From assembly GCA_964478125.1 (NCBI GenBank), contig CAYZGR010000026.1, forward strand, positions 1 to 41,238: DNA of 41,238 nt, given 5' to 3'. Of this stretch, positions 8,269 to 17,139 are shown piece after piece. Position 1 is the first letter of the stretch, and the number at the start of each line of letters is the position of its first letter. The position numbers and the translations under genes are program-made. Source of the stretch: FW021-bin31 sp964478125 (GTDB taxonomy: Bacteria > Bacteroidota > Bacteroidia > Chitinophagales > Chitinophagaceae). The notes beneath the pieces were generated by a model. The model saw only the letters and a program-made list of their open reading frames with translations. It searched no databases and had not been told where the DNA came from.

Positions 8269-8276
8269 CGAAGGTA
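8269..8276 (-). promoter_or_regulatory. -7-like box upstream of tex (TACCTTCG)
   Basis: One mismatch to TAnnTTTG, minus strand, 17 nt before the tex ATG at 8251. A similar TACCTTCG lies upstream of the sugar nucleotidyltransferase gene at 22160-22167 (plus strand). Confidence 0.3.
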
Positions 8277-8388
8277 AGCATCAAAAAGCAATTGAAAAAC
8301 GGGAAATCAAGCCTTATTGGCTGCCCATCAAATTGTTCGGGATCACCCGATCCGATCGGGAACCGCAATGGTAAGGGATCGCTTATTT

Positions 8389-9867
8389 TTAGGCCGTGGC
8401 CTCGGGAACCGTTTTATTTGTATACGCTTTTAAGAAAGACAAAAGCATTTGAATATGCTCCAGGTGCGTACGAAAAGACAAAACGGCAAGGCGCAGCCAA
8501 TTGACCCCTGCAATGTTTGTACTTGCAATAAAGACTCTTCCTTCTTCCTGTACGGCCTCCATGAGTTGATGGTTGTATTGATTTACCTTATCCGGGTCAT
8601 TTTTTAGCTCGGAAGGAACATAGCGAAAGATGGTAATGGATAATTCGGGATCGACCCCCGTTTCGAAGCCCGCCTTCTGAATTTCTTTATGGAAATAGCG
8701 AGTGAGTAATATTTTTTCTTCCAAAGCGGCCCTGAAAGGTTTGATACCATAGAGTTGCAGAGGCAGCCAAATCCGGAGTCCCCTAAAATGGCGAGAAAGC
8801 TCCGGAGAAATATCAGCGGGGGAAACCTCATCAAAGTTGCTGAGCTTGTCTTGCCCAAGTTTGGTATCCTGCAGGTAGTTTGCTTCTACATGAAAAGATT
8901 TTAGAAGGTTGTTTCCTTCTTTTAACAGAAGAGCGCCGCATCCATAAGGCAGGAACAGGCCTTTATGGGGATCCATAACGATAGAATCTGCCCGGCAAAT
9001 ACCTCTCATCTTTTTTTTACCATGATCTGTCAACAAAAAGAAACCGCCATAAGCACCGTCGACATGGTACCACATGCCATATTTCCCGGCTATGTCCGCT
9101 ACCGCATTCAGGTTGTCTACTGCTCCCACATCCGTAGTCCCTGCAGAGGCCACTACCAATTTGGGCTTCAGTCCTTTTTTCTTGTCCGAAATAATTAGTT
9201 CTTCCAGGGCATTCACATCCATCTCCAGATTGTCTTTCATAGGGATCAGATGTAAGCAACAGGAACTTAATCCGGTAATATGTATCGCTTTGAGTAAGCA
9301 ATGATGGACCTGGTGTGTAAAATAGATCACATTGCTTTCGGGCGCCTGTAACATTTTTTTCGCATCTCGTGCAGCCACTACTGCTGATAAATTGGCCATA
9401 CTCCCGCCGGAGCTCAAATGACCAAAACTTTTATCATCATATCCTACAAGATCACACATCCACCGGATTAACATATTCTCCATACGAATCGCTCCGGGAG
9501 ATGAATAATATATAGAGGCATACTTATTGGTTGCGGCTCCCAGATAATCCGCAAGAGCTGAGAGATACAAACCTCCACCGGGAATATAACCCAGAAACCC
9601 GCCGGAAGCCATATTAATGCCGGGTTTGACCAGGGCGGCATCAATTATTTTCATAAGCTTCTCCGGCGAATGACCTTCTTCTGCAGGAAAGAACTGACTG
9701 ATGCTTTTCGAAGGCGCATCGTCAGCCTCATAAGCTTTTTTCTTTGGTAAATTTTTTAAGAATGTGGTTACATAATGGGTAATCTGTTGGGTGAGATCCT
9801 GTTGTTTATCTGCATCCGGTTCCAGGGCAGAAGATTCTTTTTCCAGCGCTTTAATTTCCTTAATCAT
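8389..9867 (-). CDS. PLP-dependent group II amino-acid decarboxylase
   Basis: Pyridoxal-phosphate enzyme of the aromatic-L-amino-acid/glutamate decarboxylase superfamily, 492 residues, cytoplasmic. Visible marks are GHLSSGGSMANL at 149-160, the PLP-stacking His near H188, HVDGAYGG with the PLP-nitrogen-binding D270, and the Schiff-base lysine K302 in MDPHKGLFLPYG. Members decarboxylate Tyr/DOPA/Trp, Glu, diaminobutyrate or related amino acids; the substrate cannot be fixed from the motifs. The N-terminal 60 residues are charged and helical. It lies 61 nt downstream of a DUF1080 gene on the same strand without an obvious box of its own, so cotranscription is possible but functionally unexplained. 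Confidence 0.9.
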   Translation of the reverse strand: MIKEIKALEKESSALEPDADKQQDLTQQITHYVTTFLKNLPKKKAYEADDAPSKSISQFFPAEEGHSPEKLMKIIDAALVKPGINMASGGFLGYIPGGGLYLSALADYLGAATNKYASIYYSSPGAIRMENMLIRWMCDLVGYDDKSFGHLSSGGSMANLSAVVAARDAKKMLQAPESNVIYFTHQVHHCLLKAIHITGLSSCCLHLIPMKDNLEMDVNALEELIISDKKKGLKPKLVVASAGTTDVGAVDNLNAVADIAGKYGMWYHVDGAYGGFFLLTDHGKKKMRGICRADSIVMDPHKGLFLPYGCGALLLKEGNNLLKSFHVEANYLQDTKLGQDKLSNFDEVSPADISPELSRHFRGLRIWLPLQLYGIKPFRAALEEKILLTRYFHKEIQKAGFETGVDPELSITIFRYVPSELKNDPDKVNQYNHQLMEAVQEEGRVFIASTNIAGVNWLRLAVLSFRTHLEHIQMLLSFLKAYTNKTVPEATA

Positions 9868-9928
9868 TCATCAAATTTCCATCATTTTCCATAAATAGAA
9901 AAGAAAAGACGCCACCACATCCGTATAG

Positions 9929-10786
9929 TCACTTCAGTGGCCTTACCCAAATATTTCTATAACTTACTTTATGGTGATGATCCTGGAGCTTGATGGGGGC
10001 CGGGCCGTGAACGTAATAATAAGGGTGTCCCACATATAAGGTAACCCCTTTCAGAACAGCGTGATTCTGGATCAATACGCCGTTTTGAAAAGCGGTAAGC
10101 GTCGCCGGACGTTTTAAAGTACTATCTTCGTTAAAACGGGGGGCCATCCATATTACATCATAGGTCTGCCACTGTCCCGCGGGCTTGCAGGCATTAACCA
10201 ACGGTGGATATTGCTTATAGATGCTTCCAGCCTGTCCGTTGGTGTATGTTTTACTATCATAAGAATTAAGTATCTGTAATTCATATCCATCGTCTCCCTT
10301 TCCGAGAGAAGCCAGGAAAAGGCCGCTGTTGCCATGGTTTTGACCTTTTTTATCTGGCTCAGCAGGCTCTTTGAATTCGAGATGAAGCTGATAATCTTGA
10401 AATTTTTGTTTTGTCTGAATATTTCCTGTTCCGGGTTTTACGGTAAAAACGCCATCGTGAACAGTCCACTCGGCAGACTTGGTCGTATCATTGGTCTCTA
10501 CCCATCCTTTCAGGTCTTTTCCATCAAATAAGACCACCGCATCCGAGGGCGGGGCGCTATTTTCTTTCCCGGGCGTAACCACCGGAGGGACCGGTTCATA
10601 AAACTCGGTTTGCTCATGCGTCATGGTGTCATTTTCGGGAGGCTTCCCCATTTGAAAAGTATCGGCTGCAGAGGCGTTTTCGGATGTAGAAACTGCAGCG
10701 GTTTCATTATGGTTTTGAGGTTGGTTTTGACAGGCGGCCAAGCTAAATATAGATGCCGCTATCAGGTAAATAGTTGTCTTCTTCAT
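9929..10786 (-). CDS. DUF1080 (3-keto-disaccharide hydrolase-type) lipoprotein
   Basis: Exported lipoprotein of 285 residues. Signal peptide MKKTTIYLIAASIFSLAAC, with lipidation at C19 (SLAAC). A Thr/Glu-rich linker precedes the DUF1080 concanavalin-like domain from about residue 85 (VVLFDGKDLKGW, then WTVHDGVFTVKPGTG and GNSGLFL) to the C-terminus (YRNIWVRPL). Some members of this family hydrolyse 3-keto-glycosides; others may only bind carbohydrate. It is clearly a paralogue of the next gene upstream: both share the PVPPVVTPG linker, the SDAVVLFDGK start and the same C-terminal strand order, which points to a tandem duplication. The partner differs in having an ordinary signal peptide instead of a lipobox. 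The exact activity is not shown by the sequence. Confidence 0.88.
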   Translation of the reverse strand: MKKTTIYLIAASIFSLAACQNQPQNHNETAAVSTSENASAADTFQMGKPPENDTMTHEQTEFYEPVPPVVTPGKENSAPPSDAVVLFDGKDLKGWVETNDTTKSAEWTVHDGVFTVKPGTGNIQTKQKFQDYQLHLEFKEPAEPDKKGQNHGNSGLFLASLGKGDDGYELQILNSYDSKTYTNGQAGSIYKQYPPLVNACKPAGQWQTYDVIWMAPRFNEDSTLKRPATLTAFQNGVLIQNHAVLKGVTLYVGHPYYYVHGPAPIKLQDHHHKVSYRNIWVRPLK

Positions 10787-10848
10787 AAATTTTTATTGGA
10801 TCCTTTTTATCTTGTAAATGTACTTTTTTTCTTTAAAAATGAGAAGTG

Positions 10849-11622
10849 CTATTTTGAAAGCGGTCGAATCCAAATGTTCCTAAAGCTCACTAAATGTCCA
10901 TGATCCTGCAATTGGAGCGGTAGTGGACCGTGTTTCTCATAATAATGTTTTCCCACGTATAACGTTTTCCCCTGTATAGCCACATGATCCTGAATCAAAA
11001 CACCATTCTGAAAGACCGTAAAATAAGCCGGTTTTTCAACCTTGCCTTCTTTACTGAAAACCGGCGCTCTGTATATGATATCGTAAGATTGCCATTCTCC
11101 GGGCTTCCGGCAGGCATTGACCAATGGCGGCGAATCCTTATAAATGCTTCCGGCCTGGCCATTCACATAAGTTTTGCTGTTGTAGGAATCCAGGATTTGT
11201 AATTCATATTGGCTCTGCAAAAAAACGCCGCTATTTCCCCGGTCCTGCCCCTGGCCTTTTGATGGATAAGGCGTACGCCACTCAATATGAAGCTGACAGT
11301 CCCCGAAAGATCTTTTGGTTTGAATAGCGCCGGTTCCGGGCTTTACGGTAAAATACCCGTCTTCTACCGTCCATTTTACGGGGCCTCCGCCTTTCGCCAT
11401 TTCCCACTGATCCATATTTTTACCATCGAAAAGAACCACAGCGTCCGAAGGAGCCCCATTGCTATATGCTCCCGGAGTTACGACAGGAGGAACCGGACTG
11501 TAATACTCCGTTTGTTGGTGCTTCATTGTCTTATTGATGGCCGGTTCTTTGGATAAATATTGGGCAGACACCCATCCGCTAAAGCTCGTACAGAGCAGTA
11601 GCATACCCATTTTTTTGAACAT
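10849..11622 (-). CDS. DUF1080 (3-keto-disaccharide hydrolase-type) secreted protein
   Basis: Secreted paralogue of the adjacent DUF1080 lipoprotein, 257 residues. Start chosen at 11622 because MFKKMGMLLLCTSFSGWVSA-Q makes a proper signal peptide, with predicted cleavage after A20. The longer frame to 11679 puts 19 unrelated residues in front and contains a -7-like box (11654-11661). The DUF1080 domain runs from about residue 58 (VVLFDGKNMDQW) through GNSGVFLQSQYELQILDSY to FRNIWIRPLSK at the end. No lipobox, so it is probably periplasmic, whereas its neighbour is membrane-anchored. The family is linked to cleavage of oxidised (3-keto) sugars; this member's substrate is unknown. It lies downstream of the AAA/VWA gene pair on the same strand. 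Confidence 0.87.
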   Translation of the reverse strand: MFKKMGMLLLCTSFSGWVSAQYLSKEPAINKTMKHQQTEYYSPVPPVVTPGAYSNGAPSDAVVLFDGKNMDQWEMAKGGGPVKWTVEDGYFTVKPGTGAIQTKRSFGDCQLHIEWRTPYPSKGQGQDRGNSGVFLQSQYELQILDSYNSKTYVNGQAGSIYKDSPPLVNACRKPGEWQSYDIIYRAPVFSKEGKVEKPAYFTVFQNGVLIQDHVAIQGKTLYVGKHYYEKHGPLPLQLQDHGHLVSFRNIWIRPLSK

Positions 11623-11653
11623 GAATTTGATCTTTGACGGATTTAAAAGGGGA

Positions 11654-11661
11654 TAAAGATA
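11654..11661 (-). promoter_or_regulatory. -7-like box upstream of the second DUF1080 gene (TATCTTTA)
   Basis: Minus-strand TATCTTTA in the short gap between the ATPase stop (11680) and the DUF1080 ATG (11622), 31 nt before the start. It suggests the DUF1080 pair is transcribed separately from the ATPase operon. Confidence 0.3.
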
Positions 11662-11679
11662 CATCGAAATTTTTTTCAT

Positions 11680-13227
11680 TCAAAACGGATCTTCCTCTTC
11701 TTCTCCCCCCAGATCCAGGTTCATTATGGTGTTCAGGAGATCCCCAAATTCTACTTCTTTTTCCATAATCTTCTTGCTTATTAAAGAATAAGAGGACAAA
11801 CCATGCAAAACAAACTCTTTCAACATATCCATATCCTGCCCGCGGGCACGTTTGAAATGGGTATGTACCAGATCTCGCAAACCTTCTACTTTTTCTAATT
11901 CGGCGGCGCGTTTTTTTTCAGGCATATCCTGTGAAAGTTGGATCTTATTGCCTTTTTCAAACCACTGAATAATCTTGTTATATGGATTGTGTTGCTGTAC
12001 CTGCTGCCTTCTTTTTTTGAAAAGATCCGGATTAGGGAAGTAGGTTATAAACTGGGTGCGAATCGCTTTATCCAGCAGGTTAAGCGCCACTTGCATAGGG
12101 CCTTCCTGTTCCCCTTCATAAACCAATTCTATTTTCCCGGTTATAGCCGGAACAATCCCCAACAGATCAGATATTCTGACCTGTCCTTTTTTTTCTTTAT
12201 TAATAATCAGTCGCCGTTCGGCCGCACTTAAAGCATTTTCATAAGCGGCAATAGACAAACGTGCTGAAACTCCGCTTTTTGCATCTACAAATTCACTGTT
12301 CCTCGCTTCAAAGGCTACTTGTTCGATCAAACGTTTTATCAAATCGGGTATCTCAATGCGTTTCACTTGTTCGGGTATGGTTCTGGCTTCCTGGCCGGTT
12401 ATTTCAAGCGCTGTATCCAGTGACTTGGGATAATGCGTAATGATCTGACTTTCAATGCGGTCTTTTAAGGGCGTAACAATAGAACCCCGGTTTGTATAAT
12501 CTTCCGGGTTGGCGGTAAAGACAAATAAGATATCCAACGGCATTCTTAGTTTAAATCCACGGATCTGAATATCTCCCTCCTGTAAAATATTGAACAAGGC
12601 CACCTGGATCCTGGCCTGCAGATCCGGCAATTCATTGATTACAAAGATCCCCCGGTTGGAGCGGGGAATGATCCCAAAATGTAAAACCCGCTCATCAGCA
12701 AAGCTCAAATGTAAGTTCGCTGCTTTGATCGGGTCTATGTCTCCGATCAGGTCAGCTACGGTGACATCCGGCGTAGCCAGTTTCTCTCCATAACGTTCAC
12801 TCCTATGGACCCATTCTATAGGCAGGTTTTGGTCCTTTTCTTCAAGAAGCCGGCGTGCATAGCCCGAAACGGGATCCAGAGGGTCGTCATTGATCTCTGA
12901 ACCCTTTACAATAGGGATATATTCATCCAGCAGGTCGGTCATCTGGCGCGCCATACGTGTCTTTGCCTGGCCGCGTAATCCTAAAAATAAGATGTTGTGC
13001 ATAGAAAGTAATGCACGTTCCACGTCGGGGATAACCGTATCCTCGTAACCCAGAATTCCCGGAAAGGGCATTTCTTTATTTTCTAATTTTGTAATGAGGT
13101 TGTTGCGTACCTCGGTTTTAATGGATTTCGAAACATATCCCGAATCTTTAAGTTCTCCTAAAGTCTTAGGTAAATTTATTATGCTTTCACTATTATATTT
13201 CATCCGTTTCATCTTTTTTAAAAACAA
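11680..13227 (-). CDS. MoxR/magnesium-chelatase-like AAA ATPase
   Basis: AAA ATPase of 515 residues, often annotated as magnesium chelatase subunit I-like. The Walker A loop is GLRGQAKT at 83-90 (Ala where Gly is usual). The Walker B region is IFVINELPD at 194-202 (Asn before the catalytic Glu, E199). Sensor 1 is FTANPED at 237-243, followed by PLKDRIESQI. These departures appear typical of this subfamily rather than signs of decay, but I judge that from memory. It starts 3 nt after the VWA gene stop, so the two are almost certainly one operon and translationally coupled. Such ATPase/VWA pairs act as remodelling machines analogous to ChlI/ChlD; no chlorophyll or cobalamin genes are nearby, so metal chelation is unlikely. 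The exact start is uncertain: M6 or M9 (13212, 13203) are alternatives. Confidence 0.88.
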   Translation of the reverse strand: MFLKKMKRMKYNSESIINLPKTLGELKDSGYVSKSIKTEVRNNLITKLENKEMPFPGILGYEDTVIPDVERALLSMHNILFLGLRGQAKTRMARQMTDLLDEYIPIVKGSEINDDPLDPVSGYARRLLEEKDQNLPIEWVHRSERYGEKLATPDVTVADLIGDIDPIKAANLHLSFADERVLHFGIIPRSNRGIFVINELPDLQARIQVALFNILQEGDIQIRGFKLRMPLDILFVFTANPEDYTNRGSIVTPLKDRIESQIITHYPKSLDTALEITGQEARTIPEQVKRIEIPDLIKRLIEQVAFEARNSEFVDAKSGVSARLSIAAYENALSAAERRLIINKEKKGQVRISDLLGIVPAITGKIELVYEGEQEGPMQVALNLLDKAIRTQFITYFPNPDLFKKRRQQVQQHNPYNKIIQWFEKGNKIQLSQDMPEKKRAAELEKVEGLRDLVHTHFKRARGQDMDMLKEFVLHGLSSYSLISKKIMEKEVEFGDLLNTIMNLDLGGEEEEDPF

Positions 13228-13230
13228 ATC

Positions 13231-14331
13231 TCAGCGCAGGTTTTTTCTTTTATTCTGTTCAAAATCATAAAATACAAACTGTCCCAGTTGATCCAGCGAA
13301 GAAAAGAAGGCCTTCCCATTATTGGTTTCGGTAAATTCTCTCACAAAACGCTGTAACCATGGATCGGCAGTAACCATAAAGGTGGTGATCGGGATTTTTA
13401 GTTTTCTGCACTGTGCAGCAAGGTTCAAAGTACGGTTTAAAATTTTATGATCCAGTCCAAAGGCATTTTTATAATAACGGTTGCCTATTTTGAGGCAGGT
13501 GGGCTTCCCGTCCGTGATCATAAAAATTTGCTTGTTGGGATTCTTTCGATGTCTTAAGATATTCATGGCCAGTTCCAGACCGGCCACCGTGTTGGTATGA
13601 TAGGGCCCTACTTTAAGATATGGGATGTCTTTCACCTCTATGCGCCAGGCATCATTGCCAAAAACGATCAGATCCAGGGTATCTTTCGGATATTTGGTCA
13701 GGATAAGCTCGCTAAGCGCCATTGCGGTTTTTTTGGCAGGCGTGATGCGATCTTCTCCATATAAGATCATCGAATGGGAAATATCAATCATCAGGACCGT
13801 GGAGGTTTGTGCCTTAAAGTCGGTTTCCCGGATTTCCAGGTCGTCCTGTCCCAACTGAAAGCTTTCGATACCGTGATTGATCTGTGCATTCTTGATCGAA
13901 TTGGTAAAATCAATTTGTTCTATGGCATCCCCAAATTGATAGGGTCTCGAGTCTGCATTGGGTTCATCCCCTCTGCCCGGAATAAAAGTGGAATGATCTC
14001 CCGGCGCCGATTTTTTTAATTTACCAAAGATCTCCTCCAAAGCGCTCTTGCGAATGGTTTGCTCTGTCTTTGGCGTAATATTAAAGGCTCCCGTGGCACG
14101 ATCCTTATCCAGGTATCCTTTCTCTTCCAGCTCTTCAATGAAATCCCCCACCCCGTATCCTTTTTCACTCAGGTCATAAGCATTGGCCAGTTCTGTAAGC
14201 CAATGCAATGCTTCTTCTGCATCTCCGCTGGTATACTCCAGAAGTTGCAGGAACAGCTCTAATAACCTTTCAAAAGCCGACTTCCCTCCCTCCTGCGGTT
14301 CATATTTAGAAAACAAAAAACTACTCATCAC
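13231..14331 (-). CDS. VWA-domain protein partnered with the AAA ATPase
   Basis: Cytoplasmic protein of 366 residues with no signal peptide. The N-terminal half is acidic and helical (about 1-110). It is followed by a Gly/Asp-rich link and a von Willebrand A domain from about 175 with an intact metal-ion-dependent adhesion site: D183-x-S185-x-S187 (DISHS), a Thr in the following loop (YHTNT, about 247), and D274 in MITDGKP. The domain ends near residue 350 and the tail is basic (NKRKNLR). VWA proteins paired with MoxR/ChlI-type ATPases usually act as the adaptor or substrate-binding partner of the ATPase ring. First gene of a two-gene operon; a -7-like box lies 22 nt upstream. Target unknown. 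Confidence 0.88.
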   Translation of the reverse strand: MMSSFLFSKYEPQEGGKSAFERLLELFLQLLEYTSGDAEEALHWLTELANAYDLSEKGYGVGDFIEELEEKGYLDKDRATGAFNITPKTEQTIRKSALEEIFGKLKKSAPGDHSTFIPGRGDEPNADSRPYQFGDAIEQIDFTNSIKNAQINHGIESFQLGQDDLEIRETDFKAQTSTVLMIDISHSMILYGEDRITPAKKTAMALSELILTKYPKDTLDLIVFGNDAWRIEVKDIPYLKVGPYHTNTVAGLELAMNILRHRKNPNKQIFMITDGKPTCLKIGNRYYKNAFGLDHKILNRTLNLAAQCRKLKIPITTFMVTADPWLQRFVREFTETNNGKAFFSSLDQLGQFVFYDFEQNKRKNLR

Positions 14332-14353
14332 TTAAACTTTTGTCAAGTTACAA

Positions 14354-14361
14354 TAAAAGTA
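14354..14361 (-). promoter_or_regulatory. -7-like box upstream of the VWA/AAA operon (TACTTTTA)
   Basis: TAnnTTTG with a final A, minus strand, 22 nt before the VWA start at 14331, in the 100-bp divergent gap shared with the sugar isomerase/epimerase gene. Confidence 0.3.
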
Positions 14362-14431
14362 CCAATTTCAACATATTCTTTTTATCTTGCCAACATACCC
14401 TTTTAATCATTCAAATTAAACAGTTTTTTAC

Positions 14432-15328
14432 ATGAGAAGTTTAATGACATTTACCATTTTAGCTCTGCTGGCCGCCGGGCTGTTTTCCTGTAACTCCTCC
14501 CCTTCTAATTCATCAGATTCTTCCGATTCCTCGAAAACGCTAACCCGCGAAGATCTGGGCTGGAAATTAGGAACACAGGCCTACACCTTCAGGAAGTTTA
14601 CTTTTTTTCAGGCTGTTGACAAAACCAAGGAACTCGGACTACATTATATTGAAGCCTATCCGGGACAAAAGATCGGCGGCGGACTGGATGGAGTCATGAA
14701 CTATCATATAGATAGCGCTACCCGGCAAAAGATTAAAGAACATCTGAAAAAACAAGATGTAAAGCTAATGGCCTTCGGTGTGGTGGTACCGGACACTCCA
14801 GCCGGATGGGATTCCCTTTTCGCTTTTGCAAAAGACATGGGTATTTCAAATATTGTTTCAGAACCTCGCCCGGACGAGCTGCCTCATGTATCTCAATTGT
14901 GTGATCAATATCAGATAAACGTGGCCATTCATGACCATCCCAAACCTTCCCATTACTGGAGCCCCGATACTTTACTTGCCGCCATTAAAGGCCTGAGTCC
15001 GAGGATCGGTTCCTGTTCAGATGTAGGCCATTGGGTTCGCTCCGGTCTGAACGCGGTAACATGCCTGAAGAAGCTGGAAGGACGGATCAAGGAACTGCAT
15101 TTTAAAGATATTGCTTCTAAGACTCCAAAGGCGGAGGATACTATTTGGGGCGCCGGCGTCATGGATCTTCCCGGAATGCTTCAGGAACTGCAACGGCAAA
15201 ACTTCAAAGGGTTATTTTCAATTGAATATGAAGCCGATCCGGAAGATAACATGTCTCAGATCAAAAAGAGCATCCAATATTTTGATACCGAAGTAGGGAA
15301 ACTGAAAAAGAATAAAAAAGAAGAATAA
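14432..15328 (+). CDS. Sugar phosphate isomerase/epimerase-like TIM-barrel lipoprotein
   Basis: Exported TIM-barrel protein of 298 residues of the xylose-isomerase-like (AP endonuclease 2) superfamily. Signal peptide with lipobox GLFSC, lipidated at C20, then a Ser-rich linker of about 18 residues. The barrel begins at WKLGTQAYTF; later strands carry the acidic and His residues that usually bind metal: IEAYPG, VSEPRPDE, AIHDHPKP, GSCSDVGHW, ELHFKD and FSIEYE. Homologues often lie near DUF1080 and oxidoreductase genes and are thought to work on oxidised (keto) sugars in the periplasm. The two DUF1080 genes about 3 kb away fit this, though the ATPase pair separates them. Substrate not determinable. 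No close match to the -7 box was found upstream (TATCTTGC at 14383-14390 is weak). Confidence 0.87.
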   Translation: MRSLMTFTILALLAAGLFSCNSSPSNSSDSSDSSKTLTREDLGWKLGTQAYTFRKFTFFQAVDKTKELGLHYIEAYPGQKIGGGLDGVMNYHIDSATRQKIKEHLKKQDVKLMAFGVVVPDTPAGWDSLFAFAKDMGISNIVSEPRPDELPHVSQLCDQYQINVAIHDHPKPSHYWSPDTLLAAIKGLSPRIGSCSDVGHWVRSGLNAVTCLKKLEGRIKELHFKDIASKTPKAEDTIWGAGVMDLPGMLQELQRQNFKGLFSIEYEADPEDNMSQIKKSIQYFDTEVGKLKKNKKEE

Positions 15329-15438
15329 AAGAGCGGTAAAGTAGTCAAAAAACAGGCTTCATTTACCTTTTGCTTTAATGAGAAAGTCATTGTTCCCTGC
15401 GGTTTGTCGGTAATGCTGTATTCCCGGCAAAAACGTCA

Positions 15439-17082
15439 TCATTTTTCAATCTTTACCCGCCGGAGCTCCAACAGGCTCAGGGAATTATTTATCAGCCCCT
15501 TCACCCAGGGATGGATAAACATCACACTTTCGTCATAATACAAGGGAACTACAGGCGCATATTTGAGAATGATATTATCCATTTCCTGATACAGCTTGTA
15601 GCGAATGGAATCATTGTTTTCTGAGATGGCCCTTTCATATAGACGGTCAAATTCTTTATTTGAAAAACGGCTGTAATTTGGAGGTGCCGGATTTTTGGAA
15701 TAAAAACAGGCGAGAAAACTTTCTGCATCCGGATAATCTGCTATCCAGTCCGCCCTGAAAAACGGAGCTTTAGATTTTGCCGCCATCTCGCGCAACATCC
15801 CGCCTTGCTGGATGTTCACATTGGCTACAATACCTATTTGACGTAACTGTCCGGCTACCAAATTGGTAATATCTGCATATTCTTCGGTAGAAAATAAGGT
15901 TACGGGCGGCAGCCCTTGCCCATTGGGAAAGCCGGCTTCCGCCAATAATCTGCTGGCTCTTCGGGGATTATACCGGTAACCATGTACCTTTGATGTGTCA
16001 TAAGCCGGCAGCCCATCGGGCACAAAACCTCCATAAGCAGGTACCACAAGGTTGTTTTTTAAATACATGGCAATTTTTTCCCGATCAAACCCATAATTAA
16101 CCGCTAACCGAAATTTCCGCAAGCGAATGGGAGAATGCTGTATCAGAGGATTAGTCGTATCTACCAAAAAACCCAGGTATTCCACGTTCAGATAAGGCTT
16201 TTTGAGCAGGATGATCTTATCTCGAAAATCAGGCTGAAGTTTCCCCGACTTGGTCAGGATCTCGTCTTTATAAGAAACATCCACATCACTTAAAAGGTCT
16301 AATTGCCCCTGAATAAACATTAAAAATTCAGTGACCTTACTGCTTATAAAATGAAATTGTACCGCATCCAGGTATGGCAGCCGGTTTCCAGCACTGTCTC
16401 TTTCAAAATAATGCGGATTCTTAACCAGTGTCAGAGATTGCCCTTCGTTCCAGTGTTTCAATTGAAAGGGGCCCGTACCGCAAGGATGTTCCCGAAAGTC
16501 TTTCCCATATTTTTCTACCGCTTCATGAGGAACGATCGAACAATAAGGCATGGTCAGAATACCTAAAATAGGATGAAACGGGCGAAACAGCCGCAGTTGA
16601 AAAGTTGAATCGTCCATAGCAATAAAACCGGTATCCGGATTCACCTTCCCGTTAAAGATCCAGGCGCCTGCAGAAGCCGTTTGAGGATCCATAATCCGCC
16701 GAAAACTGTAAACCACATCAGAGGCCGTCATTTTACGCCCTTTGCCACCCGGGAAAACGGGATTATCCTGAAAATAAACATCGGTCCGTAAATGAAAGGT
16801 GAATACCCGTCCGCTGTCACTCACATCCCAGCTTTTAGCTAATGAGGGGATAAGATGCAATTCACTGTCGGTTTGCACCAGGGTGTTGTAGATCTGGTGA
16901 TCGATCCAAATGACCGTTTTACTCTTCGCAAAAGCAGGATCGGTAGTCTCAAGTCCCTCTGACATGTTTAACCGAAAAACCATGACATCAGAAGGTTCCT
17001 TCCTGCCACATCCGCTAAAGGAGACTCCGACAACCATCAGGATCGGGAAGATAAATCTCAATATTTGGACCTGTTGTCTCAT
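15439..17082 (-). CDS. Extracellular solute-binding lipoprotein, family 5 (OppA/DppA-like)
   Basis: Periplasmic binding lipoprotein of 547 residues, signal peptide with lipobox SFSGC and lipidation at C25. The pattern is that of family 5 solute-binding proteins: LETTDPAFAKSKTVIWIDHQIYNTLV near the start, then LAKSWDVSDSGRVFTFHLR, DVVYSFRRIMDP, PCGTGPFQL and the C-terminal RYKLYQEMDNIILKYAPVVPLYYDE. Such proteins bind peptides, nickel or oligosaccharides for ABC importers. No permease or ATPase gene adjoins it, so it is either an orphan that works with a transporter encoded elsewhere, or it has another role. It diverges from the M1 peptidase gene (57-bp gap), which would be a sensible partner for peptide use; that link is inference. 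Confidence 0.9.
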   Translation of the reverse strand: MRQQVQILRFIFPILMVVGVSFSGCGRKEPSDVMVFRLNMSEGLETTDPAFAKSKTVIWIDHQIYNTLVQTDSELHLIPSLAKSWDVSDSGRVFTFHLRTDVYFQDNPVFPGGKGRKMTASDVVYSFRRIMDPQTASAGAWIFNGKVNPDTGFIAMDDSTFQLRLFRPFHPILGILTMPYCSIVPHEAVEKYGKDFREHPCGTGPFQLKHWNEGQSLTLVKNPHYFERDSAGNRLPYLDAVQFHFISSKVTEFLMFIQGQLDLLSDVDVSYKDEILTKSGKLQPDFRDKIILLKKPYLNVEYLGFLVDTTNPLIQHSPIRLRKFRLAVNYGFDREKIAMYLKNNLVVPAYGGFVPDGLPAYDTSKVHGYRYNPRRASRLLAEAGFPNGQGLPPVTLFSTEEYADITNLVAGQLRQIGIVANVNIQQGGMLREMAAKSKAPFFRADWIADYPDAESFLACFYSKNPAPPNYSRFSNKEFDRLYERAISENNDSIRYKLYQEMDNIILKYAPVVPLYYDESVMFIHPWVKGLINNSLSLLELRRVKIEK

Positions 17083-17139
17083 CTAAAGTTTTTTGAAAAT
17101 TCATATCTTCCCGCTCCCAACCAGGTAAAATAAAATCGG

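Noticed and set aside
8346..8360. Hairpin CCCGAT-CCG-ATCGGG after the decarboxylase gene
   Set aside because: Short stem with no T run on either side; could be chance.
14383..14390. TATCTTGC as -7 box for the sugar isomerase/epimerase gene
   Set aside because: Too far from TAnnTTTG to be more than chance in an AT-rich gap.
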